From the NCBI GenBank assembly GCA_964423745.1, contig CAYRGG010000001.1, positions 124,001 to 188,000 on the forward strand: 64,000 nt of DNA, written 5' to 3'. This document shows positions 28,568-37,375 of this stretch, piece after piece; the stretch's first letter is position 1; the number at the start of each line of letters is the position of its first letter. Under the pieces are notes generated by a model. The model was not told where the DNA came from. It saw only the letters and a program-made list of their open reading frames with translations, and ran no database searches. Origin of the DNA: CAYRGG01 sp964423745 (lineage in GTDB: Bacteria > Pseudomonadota > Gammaproteobacteria > Competibacterales > Competibacteraceae). The translations under genes were made by a program, and so were the position numbers.

Positions 28568-28825
28568 CTATGGAGAAGAATCGTTAAAACTCCTTAGGCG
28601 AATCCGCACCGGAACACGAGATGAATTATCGTCCACGGGTTCAGCTTCAAAGTAATTTTCATCAATTTCTTTAAAGCCTGTTAGTCCTAAAGGTTCCACT
28701 TCATCTTGTACATCCTGGCCTAACTGATTACCCTCATCAATCGGCGCACTTTTATCGCCAAAAGGTTCAGCGAAGATAACCCCTGAAATCAGACAAGCCG
28801 CAAGGGCAAAAGCAAAAATTTTCAT
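28568..28825 (-). CDS. Small acidic exported protein
   Basis: An 85-residue protein with a signal peptide (MKIFAFALAACLISGVIFA, cleavage near FA/EP). The mature part is very acidic (DEGNQLGQDVQDEVEPLGL) except for a basic patch near the end (RVPVRIRLRSF). ATG 28825 is chosen over 28861 because an AGGAGA Shine-Dalgarno lies six bases upstream and the signal peptide starts there. No family recognised. It faces the His/Arg-rich exported protein, whose charge is opposite; any contact between them is speculation. Confidence 0.6.
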   Translation of the reverse strand: MKIFAFALAACLISGVIFAEPFGDKSAPIDEGNQLGQDVQDEVEPLGLTGFKEIDENYFEAEPVDDNSSRVPVRIRLRSFNDSSP

Positions 28826-28956
28826 GAATGTCTCCTCTGGATGCACTGGGTAAAATCGCAATTCCGTATGCCTTTTAAATCAACGTATCAAGTATGACCC
28901 CTAACATGTGATTTTTTTGTCAAATCAAATTTAAAAACACCTATGCAATCAGGTCC

Positions 28957-29553
28957 TCAAAATAAACGGCTAAGGTCGATATTAATATTGTGCAACAAAG
29001 TAGGGCAAACGGCGCCCCTACGGTGGCGCTGAATGTGTAGATACTCGCTGTCGTTAGGCTGTGGTTGTAGGTAGATCTCCAGGCGTTTCTGAGCAAGATC
29101 TAATAACCACACTTCAGAAATCTCAAAACGGGCATAAAGAGGAATTTTAACCTCTCTGTCGTAGCGTACTGAACTGTCCGCCACTTCGACCAATAACAGG
29201 GTATCAGATGCGCTTGGTAAAGCAGAACGATAGTTATCTTGCCGTGCTCGCAATACGGCGATATCTGGTTCAGGTTCATTGTGCTTACCGAGTACAAGAG
29301 GATTTTGGATCGAGACAATGATGTCATCAGTCACGGAACGACTCAGTTGCTTGGCTAATTGGTTGACTATAGCCACATGAAGGTGCCCGATGGGGGCCAT
29401 ATCTACCAGTTCTCCTTCAATCAATTCGATACGCATATCCTCATGAAAGATTCCTGTCTTTGCTATCTTATGATAGTCATCGATGGACAAGCGGTGTTTG
29501 TGCGGTGCTAATTGATCATCAGACCCATGATGATGGGCAAAAATACTAGTCAT
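28957..29553 (-). CDS. Uma2-family (DUF820) putative endonuclease
   Basis: A 198-residue protein of the PD-(D/E)XK-fold Uma2 family. Visible motifs are MRIELIEGELVDMAPIGHLH near the start, EPDIAVLR with a catalytic Asp, and LLVEVADSS with the Glu, followed by KIPLYARFEISEVWLLDL. Such genes are abundant in cyanobacteria and some gammaproteobacteria with unclear function, perhaps mobile. A second, distant Uma2 gene lies at 59486. Confidence 0.85.
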   Translation of the reverse strand: MTSIFAHHHGSDDQLAPHKHRLSIDDYHKIAKTGIFHEDMRIELIEGELVDMAPIGHLHVAIVNQLAKQLSRSVTDDIIVSIQNPLVLGKHNEPEPDIAVLRARQDNYRSALPSASDTLLLVEVADSSVRYDREVKIPLYARFEISEVWLLDLAQKRLEIYLQPQPNDSEYLHIQRHRRGAVCPTLLHNINIDLSRLF

Positions 29554-29784
29554 GAATAGACGACCCGCTAGGATTTGTTATATGACATTCTATACTTTTC
29601 TGCATGCTTATGGGGTGTTGAAGACATCATCATGTCAGCTGCCTACTATTTCTAAAGTTTAAAAATCTCCAGCCGATATAACCGTAAACGGACATAACAC
29701 GCGCTAGCTGCTTTGTGGTCCAGGGGTTTTTTTATTTCGACAACGATACAAAAGCATCGTGTCGGTCATTATATCGGTATAGTT

Positions 29785-30903
29785 ATGTCATCAGTTGATA
29801 CGATTACTGTGGTCCGCAATAAGTTTCGAACATTACTGCCGGTTTTGGATGAACGAATGCGGCGTCTTTGGGCCGCCAATGAAGCCCGCGCCCTGGGTTG
29901 GGGTGGCATTGCAACGGTAGCGGAAGCGACCGGTTTATCCCGCACCACCATTTGCGTCGGTCTGAAAGAATTAGATTCCTCAGACTTAAAACCATCCAAT
30001 AATTTTACTGGTATCCGCCAACCAGGTGCCGGTCGTCCTGGTCTTGACAAGATTGATGGCGCTTTACGCCAGAATCTTGAGTCGCTGCTGTTGACTGCCA
30101 CACAGGACGATCCCGACACACCCCTGCATTGGACGTGCAAGAGCACACGTCAACTGGCGCAAGCCCTGGCGCAACAGGGTCATCAGATCAGCCATACGAC
30201 CCTTGCCACCCTCATCCGTGAACTGGGCTATCGGCTTCAAGGCACCCGCGGATCAGCGGCGGAAAAAAATCAGCGCGACTACGATACCAAGTTCCACGTT
30301 ATCAAGGAGCAAGTTAAAGCCTTTACAGGATCGGGCAGTCCCGTGGTTGCCATAGAGACGCTAAGAAAGATGCCCAATGTAGACACTCATCCAAAATCGA
30401 AGCCGGCGGCAAGGATATTGCGTCCTGAGCGGGTTGCAGCAGACTTTGCTGTAAGTAACAGGCCAATCTGCCAGCCCGTTTGGAAAAAAAACCACATTTT
30501 ACATGACAAATTAGCCTTTGCCGTCGAGTGTCTGGAACGCTGGTGGTTTAGGACCGGCATCACCTTGTACCCCTATAACCGGGAGATGCTGGTTATCACC
30601 GATAGCAGCAATGGAGGCGGTACAACATTTCGCCTATGGAGAAAAGCGCTACAGGATATGGCGCAAGGTGCAGATTTGCAGATCGTTACCTGTTCGTTAC
30701 CCTCGGGCGCCTACAAATGGCGCCAGCTCACCCACACCATGTATTGCCAAATCATCGAGAATTGGCCCAATCGACTACAGTGCAGTCAGGATGTTTTTAT
30801 AAGCCTGATTGGTGACTCCACGGGCAATACCAACGCCAATAGTTTTTCATCATTATTGGATAACATAAATCATGCCGCGATTCCGCTCAATGCAGAGGGT
30901 TAA
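29785..30903 (+). CDS. ISAzo13-like transposase with apparently broken catalytic triad
   Basis: An open frame of about 372 residues. Its N-terminal half matches ISAzo13-family transposases closely: MRRLWAANEARALGWGGIAT, ATGLSRTTI, PGAGRPGL, WTCKSTRQLAQALAQQGH and SHTTLATLIRELGY. In the C-terminal half the DDE residues are changed. The first Asp motif (usually VDTKKKE) is AIETLRKMP, the segment around the normal YDLA and GWVSVG is missing, the second motif is shifted (VITDSSNGGG), and the last Glu (usually IEHRLF) is Thr (LTHTMY). The frame has no stops, which is odd for a dead gene. ATG 29785 precedes the conserved region; a TTG at 29713 is also in frame. No terminal inverted repeats were recognised. 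Confidence 0.72.
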   Translation: MSSVDTITVVRNKFRTLLPVLDERMRRLWAANEARALGWGGIATVAEATGLSRTTICVGLKELDSSDLKPSNNFTGIRQPGAGRPGLDKIDGALRQNLESLLLTATQDDPDTPLHWTCKSTRQLAQALAQQGHQISHTTLATLIRELGYRLQGTRGSAAEKNQRDYDTKFHVIKEQVKAFTGSGSPVVAIETLRKMPNVDTHPKSKPAARILRPERVAADFAVSNRPICQPVWKKNHILHDKLAFAVECLERWWFRTGITLYPYNREMLVITDSSNGGGTTFRLWRKALQDMAQGADLQIVTCSLPSGAYKWRQLTHTMYCQIIENWPNRLQCSQDVFISLIGDSTGNTNANSFSSLLDNINHAAIPLNAEG

Positions 30904-31195
30904 CCATTTAATTTCACTCGCGGGCTTTCCCGTTCAGCTTATCGCTTTACACGGCGACGGCTTCACTCTACGTTATCCCTCTTGTGCCTGCTAGGTTAGC
31001 ACCCAACCTGGATGAATCCCTTCGCTGCTGTAAGCAAACGCTTGCCTAATTTGCGTTAGACTGTGATGATAAAAAAGCGGCGTGACACAGACTCGAACAA
31101 AAACTGTAGCCGCGAAGCCCCATTCTTGTAACAATAAACGCTGTGTTCCATAGAATTACGGCTCATAAAAATAGATAGTGAAACGAGGAAAGATT
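30904..31195. other. Intergenic region after the transposase-like gene
   Basis: Nearly 300 bases that may include the old right end of the insertion sequence and the promoter of the following signalling gene. I see no gene and no clear inverted-repeat partner to the region before 29785. Confidence 0.35.
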
Positions 31196-31279
31196 ATGTC
31201 ATGGATTAAAGATAATAACTGGCTAAGGATGGTTGGCGCCTATACCGAAGCTTGCACCAAAAAATCTACATTCCGGTAA
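31196..31279 (+). CDS. Possible 27-residue small protein before the REC-GGDEF-EAL gene
   Basis: ATG at 31196 follows a good Shine-Dalgarno (GAGGAAAG). The short frame starts MSWIKDNNWLRMVGAYTEAC and stops 33 bases before the ATG of the c-di-GMP enzyme. It could be a leader peptide coupling translation or a real small protein. No family is recognised, and the evidence is only the ribosome site and position. Confidence 0.35.
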   Translation: MSWIKDNNWLRMVGAYTEACTKKSTFR

Positions 31280-31312
31280 AAAATGCAGGCTAGTGGTTTA
31301 GGAGTGAGTGTT

Positions 31313-33526
31313 ATGGGAAAACCTCTTCGCTTGTTGATTATTGACGATTCACAGAAAGATACATTGCTGCTGGTTCGCGTCCTCGAGAATGTTGGTTATA
31401 CGCCGGAATTTGCGCGTGTCGATAAAGTCAATACTCTCCAGGAAATGGTTTCGAAACAAATCTGGGACGTAATTCTCTGCGATTCCAGGATGCCCACCCT
31501 AAGTCCAGAAAAAGCCCTCGCGGTCTGTCACCAAACGGGTGATGACACCCCATTTATCATTGTATCCGGTGTCATAGACGATGAAGAGGCGGTAGCGCTT
31601 CTCAAAACCGGCGCACAAGACTTTATCAGAAAAGACAAACTCGCTCGCCTGGGACCAGCCATCGAGCGTGAGTTGAGGGAAAGGGCGCAACGTCACAAGC
31701 GCCGACAGGCGGAACAAGCACTACGAAAAAGTCAGGATCGCTACCTGCGCCTGTTTATGGCGGCGGAGGTGTCTATTTGGGATATGGACCTTTCTAAGAT
31801 TTTTAGCGCTCTGCAAGCGCTACGAACAACGGGTGTCACTGATCTGCGGCAGCACTTAATAACCCATTGTGGAGTCGTACAGAATCTCATGGTCGCCATG
31901 CAAATCAACGACGCCAACGATGCCGCCTTGCGGACCTTTGGGGCAACGTCGAAGGAACACTTGCAACAGGCTATTCCTAGGATTTTTGGCGATACCTCTT
32001 GTGATGTCGTTGTTGACTTATTGTGCGCAATTTGGAGCCATGCGAACGTGTTCCGAGGGGAGGCGCAGCTGCATACCGTAGACGGTGGCGACGTGTCCGT
32101 TATATTGTCACTGCCAATCCCGAACACAGAAAGCAGTTTAGAAAGTATTCCAGTCAGTATGCTTGATATCACCGAGCGCAAATGGGCAGAGCAGCGCCTG
32201 CGTGATAGCGAAGCCCGTCTGAACTACCTGGCTTATCATGATGTCCTTACCGATCTGCCGAATCGCCTACTCTTCCAAGATCGCCTACAGCATGCCATGT
32301 CCAAGGCGCGCCGTGCTGACCATCAGGTAGCGATACTGTTTATGGATCTAGACCGCTTTAAGACCATTAATGATAGCTTAGGACATGAGGTGGGAGACCG
32401 TTTTTTACAAGTGGTTGCCCATCGTTTGCATAACTGTATGCGCCAGGGTGATACGGTTGCTCGCCTGGGAGGCGATGAGTTCGTCGTCATTCTGGAACAG
32501 TTCAAAGATATGAAGGAAATCGTGCTGGTTGCCCAAAAGATTCTGCAAACCTTGTCTCTACCGACCACTATTAAGGATCATGAGCTTTCTGTTACCACCA
32601 GTATCGGCATCAGTTTATATCCTGAGGACAGTGAAGATGTAGAGGGTCTTATGCGCTGTGCTGATATGGCCATGTATCGCGCCAAGGAGCGTAGTCGAAA
32701 CAACTACCAGTTTTATTCTTCAGAAATGAGTCAAGGCGCTGTAGAAAGCCTTCTACTGGAAGGAGACCTACGCAAAGCTATCCCACAAGACCAGTTAGTT
32801 GTTCATTATCAGCCTCAGTTTGACCTCATCAATCGTCGATTGATCGGTATGGAGGCGCTGGTGCGTTGGCAACATCCCCAGCGGGGTATGATTGCTCCAA
32901 CCGATTTCATACCGCTCGCAGAGGAAACAGGTTTGATCGTTTCCATCGGGGAGTGGGTAATGCGCACAGCCTGCACTCAAAATAAAGCTTGGCAGGAGGC
33001 CGGCTATCTACCATTTAGAGTTGCGGTGAACCTATCTGGCCGACAGTTTGGCCAAAAAAGTCTTGTTCAAACGGTGGATCAGATATTGTTTGACTCAGGG
33101 CTAGAACCTCAATATCTTGAATTGGAACTCACTGAAACAGCAGTTATGCATGATGCTGCGAGCGCCATTGCCGCCCTCGAAGCATTAGGCCGTATGGGCG
33201 TCACCCTGGCCATCGATGATTTCGGGACTGGCTATTCGTCGCTCAGTTATCTGAAGCGATTCCCCATCCACAGGCTGAAAATCGATCGATCCTTCGTGCA
33301 TGATTGCACGATAGACCCCAATGATGCCGCCATCGTATCGTCTATTATAGCCTTGGCTCGGAGCATGGAATTCGAAGTTATCGCTGAAGGCGTGGAAACT
33401 GCGGATCAATTGCGCTTTTTGCATCAAGCAGGAGCCGACGCGGGTCAGGGTTATCTATACAGCTCGCCGCTACCGGCTGAGCGTGTAAAAAGGTTACTGG
33501 ATTCTTTTTCTAATGATTATTATTGA
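31313..33526 (+). CDS. Response regulator with PAS, GGDEF and EAL domains
   Basis: A two-component output protein of about 737 residues. The receiver (about 1-120) keeps LLIIDDSQKD and the phospho-Asp in VILCDSRMP. A PAS-like region (about 140-295) ends in LDITERKWAEQRL. GGDEF has RLGGDEF with an RxxD inhibitory site (RQGD) just before it. The EAL domain retains MEALVRW, VNLSGRQF, ELTET, DDFGTGYSS and AEGVE. Both catalytic halves look intact. ATG 31313 has AGGAG eight bases upstream, better than ATG 31283. It converges on a minus-strand kinase/receiver operon with only 21 bases between stops, so it is the likely output of that kinase. Confidence 0.92.
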   Translation: MGKPLRLLIIDDSQKDTLLLVRVLENVGYTPEFARVDKVNTLQEMVSKQIWDVILCDSRMPTLSPEKALAVCHQTGDDTPFIIVSGVIDDEEAVALLKTGAQDFIRKDKLARLGPAIERELRERAQRHKRRQAEQALRKSQDRYLRLFMAAEVSIWDMDLSKIFSALQALRTTGVTDLRQHLITHCGVVQNLMVAMQINDANDAALRTFGATSKEHLQQAIPRIFGDTSCDVVVDLLCAIWSHANVFRGEAQLHTVDGGDVSVILSLPIPNTESSLESIPVSMLDITERKWAEQRLRDSEARLNYLAYHDVLTDLPNRLLFQDRLQHAMSKARRADHQVAILFMDLDRFKTINDSLGHEVGDRFLQVVAHRLHNCMRQGDTVARLGGDEFVVILEQFKDMKEIVLVAQKILQTLSLPTTIKDHELSVTTSIGISLYPEDSEDVEGLMRCADMAMYRAKERSRNNYQFYSSEMSQGAVESLLLEGDLRKAIPQDQLVVHYQPQFDLINRRLIGMEALVRWQHPQRGMIAPTDFIPLAEETGLIVSIGEWVMRTACTQNKAWQEAGYLPFRVAVNLSGRQFGQKSLVQTVDQILFDSGLEPQYLELELTETAVMHDAASAIAALEALGRMGVTLAIDDFGTGYSSLSYLKRFPIHRLKIDRSFVHDCTIDPNDAAIVSSIIALARSMEFEVIAEGVETADQLRFLHQAGADAGQGYLYSSPLPAERVKRLLDSFSNDYY

Positions 33527-33547
33527 TCCAGTCAAGTGAGCACCCTG

Positions 33548-33997
33548 TTATTTTTTAAACATTGCATTTGGTGACCACTCATTGAGTGCAGTCCAATAAA
33601 TGCCCACATTCACCACGGTTTTGCTAAATTCACTAGAACTCAGAGGTTTACGCACATAGCTGTTGGCGCCCAATCGGTAACTTGATGCAATGTCTTTTTC
33701 ATCATCCGAAGAGGTTAGTATCACCACCGGCAGGTAACGCGTCCGCTCGTGGCTTCTGATCTGCCGCAGTACCTCTAATCCATCAATTTTAGGTAATTTC
33801 AAATCCAGTAAAACCGCGGCCAGCAATTCGTCCGCGGGTTGCGCCTTTTTTTCAATGGGAAACAGATAATCAAGAGCTTCCGCACCGTCTCTGGCAACCA
33901 CCATCGGATTCGATAGCTGACTTCTCCGAAAAGCGCGCTGCACTAAGATTTCATCCTTTCGATTATCTTCGACCAATAGAATAGCACCGTTGTTCAT
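33548..33997 (-). CDS. Single-domain response regulator (Rcp1/CheY-like)
   Basis: A 149-residue lone receiver. The acidic pair is in LLVEDNRKDE, the phospho-Asp in VLLDLKLPKIDG, the Thr/Ser in VVILTSSDDEKD and the switch Lys in SYVRKPLSS. No output domain is present, so it should act by protein contact or as a phosphate shuttle or sink. It overlaps the kinase gene by four bases. Rcp1-like receivers are typically encoded directly after kinases of this HisKA type. Confidence 0.92.
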   Translation of the reverse strand: MNNGAILLVEDNRKDEILVQRAFRRSQLSNPMVVARDGAEALDYLFPIEKKAQPADELLAAVLLDLKLPKIDGLEVLRQIRSHERTRYLPVVILTSSDDEKDIASSYRLGANSYVRKPLSSSEFSKTVVNVGIYWTALNEWSPNAMFKK

Positions 33998-36222
33998 GGT
34001 TGTATTCCCCCTGTTTCTAGGGTGAAAAAGAACGTCGCACCCCTATCCACTTCACTGTAGGCCCAGATACGCCCCCCATGCCGGCGAATGATACGCTGCA
34101 CTGTAGCAAGACCAACACCTGTACCCTCAAACTCTTCGACGTTGTGTAGTCGTTGAAAGGGCTTAAACAATTTGCTTGCGTAACTTATATCAAAACCGAC
34201 ACCGTTGTCCTGAACAAAAAATGTGGTTGGACCATTGCCACTTCTCCTACCAAATATGATTTCGCCCTGTTGCTTCTTACTGGTGTACTTCCAAGCATTA
34301 CCGAGAAGATTTTCCATAACGATTCCTATTAATCGGCGATCCCCATTGACCTCTATGCCAGGCGTGATTGTCACAATGACATCACGGTCCGGATGACTCT
34401 TGCGCAAGGCATGCTCGATGCTCCGCGCCATCTCCGATAGATTCACGGTCCCCAGGGTGATTTCCCCTCGGGTACTGCGCGAGAGCTGCAGCAAACCGGC
34501 AATCAACTCTCCCATCTCCTCGCTGCTTTCCTTGAGATACTGAAGATACGATTTGCCTTCTTCATCCAATTGTTCGCCATAATCTTCCAATAACGCTTGA
34601 CTGAAACCACTCAACGATCGCAACGGTGCGCGAAGATCGTGCGATACCGAGTAGTTGAAGGTCTCCAGTTCCTGGTTCAACAAGTCCGCAGCTCTGTTTG
34701 CCGCCTGCAAATCTGCTTCGTGTCGGCTCAGAAGTAGCGTGGTTATAGTCGCTATAAAGGCGGCTATAAGTAAGCTACCAAAGCAGACCCCAACGAGAAT
34801 CGAAATGGCGGTTACCAATCGTTGCTCCATGGTATCGCGCAGATTAAACACATTTTTCTGTACTGTAGCGACAAGTTTGTTAGCCTGGGCCGTTAGGCTA
34901 GTGGCCTGCTCGCGATGCGTGGCAAGCAACCCGCTGATCTGTTCGGAAACCACCAGTTCGTTCTTACGTTTATCAAACAGGGTGTCGTCACCTGATCCAA
35001 ATGCCACCAAACGATCTTTCAGGTTCAACACTTGGGTAGCCAATATCGGATTACGTTTTGCCAAATCAGAGTTCTGGAAAATCCCGACAGCATTTCGAAA
35101 CACCTCCAAAGAACTCTTAAAGCGGTTGAAAAGATTAGTGATCGTGTGTCGATCATCGGCATCGGTGACGGCTGTCAGCAAACCGATTAGCAGATTACTT
35201 TCAGCTTTAATTTCCAGCGCATACCGAAGATTTTGAATAGTCGCATCCACCAATTCCACAGGTGACGATTTGACTTGGCGGCTAGTTTTTAGGTATTGGA
35301 CCTGTAATTTGGACTGCAGCTTCGGTATTAAGGTGTCGAGTTTTTTGATCACCTCCTGGATTGCGTCGGTGACGTTCAGGTATTCCGCCGAGTTCCCTTC
35401 ACTTAACAGCGTATGACAGGGATTCGCGGCGATCAAACCCCTCACTAATGCGGCGATTCCTCGCCTATGGGAATCACCATCGATTGCCTCATGGCGTAAA
35501 CGGCGACCGCGCATTGTCGCTATCGCGAGTCGACACTCTTGCCACCATTGCTCGCTCGGAAAATAGAACGAATTTCCGAGTACACTTGCAAGGCGATAAG
35601 TAGCGCTCTGGATTTCTAACCATTCGATTAAAACATTCGCATTGCTTTCCATCATGTCTTTTAAATCCGCGGCATCCTGTCGACCCGCCCGTCTGGCGAA
35701 AAGATTCGCTAGCGACGTAGCTCCATAGACAATAGGATTTAGCGTATCAACCAGATCGCCCTGCACACCCCGCAAATTCCCGAGATCTGAATACTTTTCA
35801 TGCTGTAAAACGAGCCGCTTCTGGGTCGCTTCTTTTAGCTCGACTAACGTCTTAGTGATGGTGGCGCTGTGCCACTTGATGGTATCGAAAGTGGCACCAT
35901 GATCGCTAGCGCTTAGCTGGTCCATGCTGCTATTGATCTCTTGTACCAACGTATTGAGCCGGGTCTCCGTCTGGCGAAGTTCCTGTTCGCTCTGTGATGC
36001 GGCTAGTACTGGCGCCCCAGCTGCAAGCAAAGCGCTATTTGCGGAAAGCCCCATAACTGCCATGAGCTCAGGAATGGCTTCGCTAGCCGTGGTATTAACA
36101 ATTTCGCCGAACTGATTGAACAAATACAGAGCGAAACCAGTGATAAATAACGTCAACAGGGCAATACCGAAAAAACCAGCATACAGTTTCGCCCTAAAAC
36201 TGCTCAACCAGGATGTGATCAA
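33994..36222 (-). CDS. Membrane sensor histidine kinase with TorS-like periplasmic domain
   Basis: A kinase of about 742 residues. TM1 (FFGIALLTLFITGFALYLF) is followed by a periplasmic region of roughly 430 residues, nearly all helical, starting NTTASEAIPELMAVMGLSAN. Its Asn, Ser and Ala-rich bundle pattern resembles the TorS sensor domain. TM2 (ILVGVCFGSLLIAAFIATI) leads to the H-box SVSHDLRAPLRSLSGF, then MENLLGNAWKY, VQDNGVGFD and GTGVGLATV. Frame extends to a TTG at 36339, but a TTG at 36222 has AAAGGA just upstream and begins near TM1, so it is preferred. TorS works with a type-1 periplasmic binding protein, and one is encoded immediately upstream. Confidence 0.85.
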   Translation of the reverse strand: MITSWLSSFRAKLYAGFFGIALLTLFITGFALYLFNQFGEIVNTTASEAIPELMAVMGLSANSALLAAGAPVLAASQSEQELRQTETRLNTLVQEINSSMDQLSASDHGATFDTIKWHSATITKTLVELKEATQKRLVLQHEKYSDLGNLRGVQGDLVDTLNPIVYGATSLANLFARRAGRQDAADLKDMMESNANVLIEWLEIQSATYRLASVLGNSFYFPSEQWWQECRLAIATMRGRRLRHEAIDGDSHRRGIAALVRGLIAANPCHTLLSEGNSAEYLNVTDAIQEVIKKLDTLIPKLQSKLQVQYLKTSRQVKSSPVELVDATIQNLRYALEIKAESNLLIGLLTAVTDADDRHTITNLFNRFKSSLEVFRNAVGIFQNSDLAKRNPILATQVLNLKDRLVAFGSGDDTLFDKRKNELVVSEQISGLLATHREQATSLTAQANKLVATVQKNVFNLRDTMEQRLVTAISILVGVCFGSLLIAAFIATITTLLLSRHEADLQAANRAADLLNQELETFNYSVSHDLRAPLRSLSGFSQALLEDYGEQLDEEGKSYLQYLKESSEEMGELIAGLLQLSRSTRGEITLGTVNLSEMARSIEHALRKSHPDRDVIVTITPGIEVNGDRRLIGIVMENLLGNAWKYTSKKQQGEIIFGRRSGNGPTTFFVQDNGVGFDISYASKLFKPFQRLHNVEEFEGTGVGLATVQRIIRRHGGRIWAYSEVDRGATFFFTLETGGIQP

Positions 36223-36363
36223 TGTGTCCTTTAGGCGGATCTTTGACACAGAAAACAAACCCGAAACTGCTTTTGTCCCTTTACTGCCATCAGCCAAGCA
36301 AAGAAAATTGACTTGGTAACCTCGATCGCCAGTCGGCAATTTACTTCGCGGGTGCCATATAGG

Positions 36364-37371
36364 TTAATCGATAATATCATTGTCACGCAGTATCTGTTCC
36401 GCATTCGTGGCATCGATAGTTTTTGTCGGTAGGGTGATGCAGGGTTTTATCGGTTCGCCGTTTAATAATTTCAATGCCTGGCGAATTCCCTCGTCACCTG
36501 GGGTCTTGTAGAGAAATGTCGCCGTCAGAATGCCCTCGTATACCCACATTACGCCTTCAGCTGGGATGGCATCTATGCCCAAAAAGGCTATGTTCTTTTC
36601 ACGTCCGACGTCTTTAGCCGCAAGATAGGCACCGTAAGCCATAGGGTCATTATGGGCATAAACCAGATCTATATCCGGGTGCGCATCCAGCGCCTTGGTC
36701 ATAATTTCATAGCCCAGGTCTTGTTTCCAGTCACCATCTGTGGGCTTTGTCAGTATATTGATGCCCGGTTCCTTTGCGACCACGTCGTAGAAGCCTGCAT
36801 GGCGGTCCTGGGCAGGGGTCGAAGCCATTCCTCCCCAGATTTCTACAACGTTACCTTTTGCTTTGCCGGGTCCCCCCAGTAAATTGACGGCATATTCCCC
36901 CGCTGCGCGTCCGATAATTTTATTATCACCACCGATAAACTGAGTATAACGATCGTTAACCAGATCACGGTCTAGGACGATGACTGGGATACCCTGATCA
37001 AATGCCTTATTGACCACAGGCGTCAACGCCTCTGCTACTTTAGGTGAGATTAGAATGACATCCACGTTGCGATCGATAAATTCTTCCATGTCAGCGATCT
37101 GTTTGACAGTGTCGTCCATACCATTGCGAACCAGCAATTTAATTTCTGGATGCTTCGCTGCCTCGTCTCGTAGTTCTTTATTGAACAGCAGACGCCAAGG
37201 CTCTGTTGTAGTTGCTTGTGAAAAGCCAATGACATGTTTACCGGTTTCGGCATAGGCGATTGAAAAGCTCGTCACTGAGCTGACCAAAACCATCCAAAAA
37301 ACGAGAAATGATAGCCTGATGTTCAGCCTTATTTTGCGGTAGGATGAACGGAATAGTCTTTTTAGGTTCAC
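36364..37371 (-). CDS. Periplasmic type-1 (ribose/TorT-like) binding protein
   Basis: A 335-residue protein with a long signal peptide (cleavage near AYA/ET). The fold is the ribose-binding type: VIGFSQATTTEPWRLLFNKE, then DVILISPKVAEALTPVV, GIPVIVLDRD, IDLVYAHNDPMAYGAYLAA and AFLGIDAIPAEG. These suggest a sugar-like ligand. It starts with GTG four bases after the stop of another solute-binding protein and lies 141 bases before the kinase start. No ABC permease or ATPase is nearby, so it probably feeds the kinase rather than a transporter. Confidence 0.88.
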   Translation of the reverse strand: MNLKRLFRSSYRKIRLNIRLSFLVFWMVLVSSVTSFSIAYAETGKHVIGFSQATTTEPWRLLFNKELRDEAAKHPEIKLLVRNGMDDTVKQIADMEEFIDRNVDVILISPKVAEALTPVVNKAFDQGIPVIVLDRDLVNDRYTQFIGGDNKIIGRAAGEYAVNLLGGPGKAKGNVVEIWGGMASTPAQDRHAGFYDVVAKEPGINILTKPTDGDWKQDLGYEIMTKALDAHPDIDLVYAHNDPMAYGAYLAAKDVGREKNIAFLGIDAIPAEGVMWVYEGILTATFLYKTPGDEGIRQALKLLNGEPIKPCITLPTKTIDATNAEQILRDNDIID

Positions 37372-37375
37372 GCCG

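Noticed and set aside
29785..31195. Complete insertion sequence with terminal repeats and target duplication
   Set aside because: I could not find matching inverted ends or a flanking direct repeat around the transposase-like gene.
34655..35236. 193-codon open frame antisense to the TorS-like kinase
   Set aside because: No family resemblance and fully inside the kinase sensor domain.
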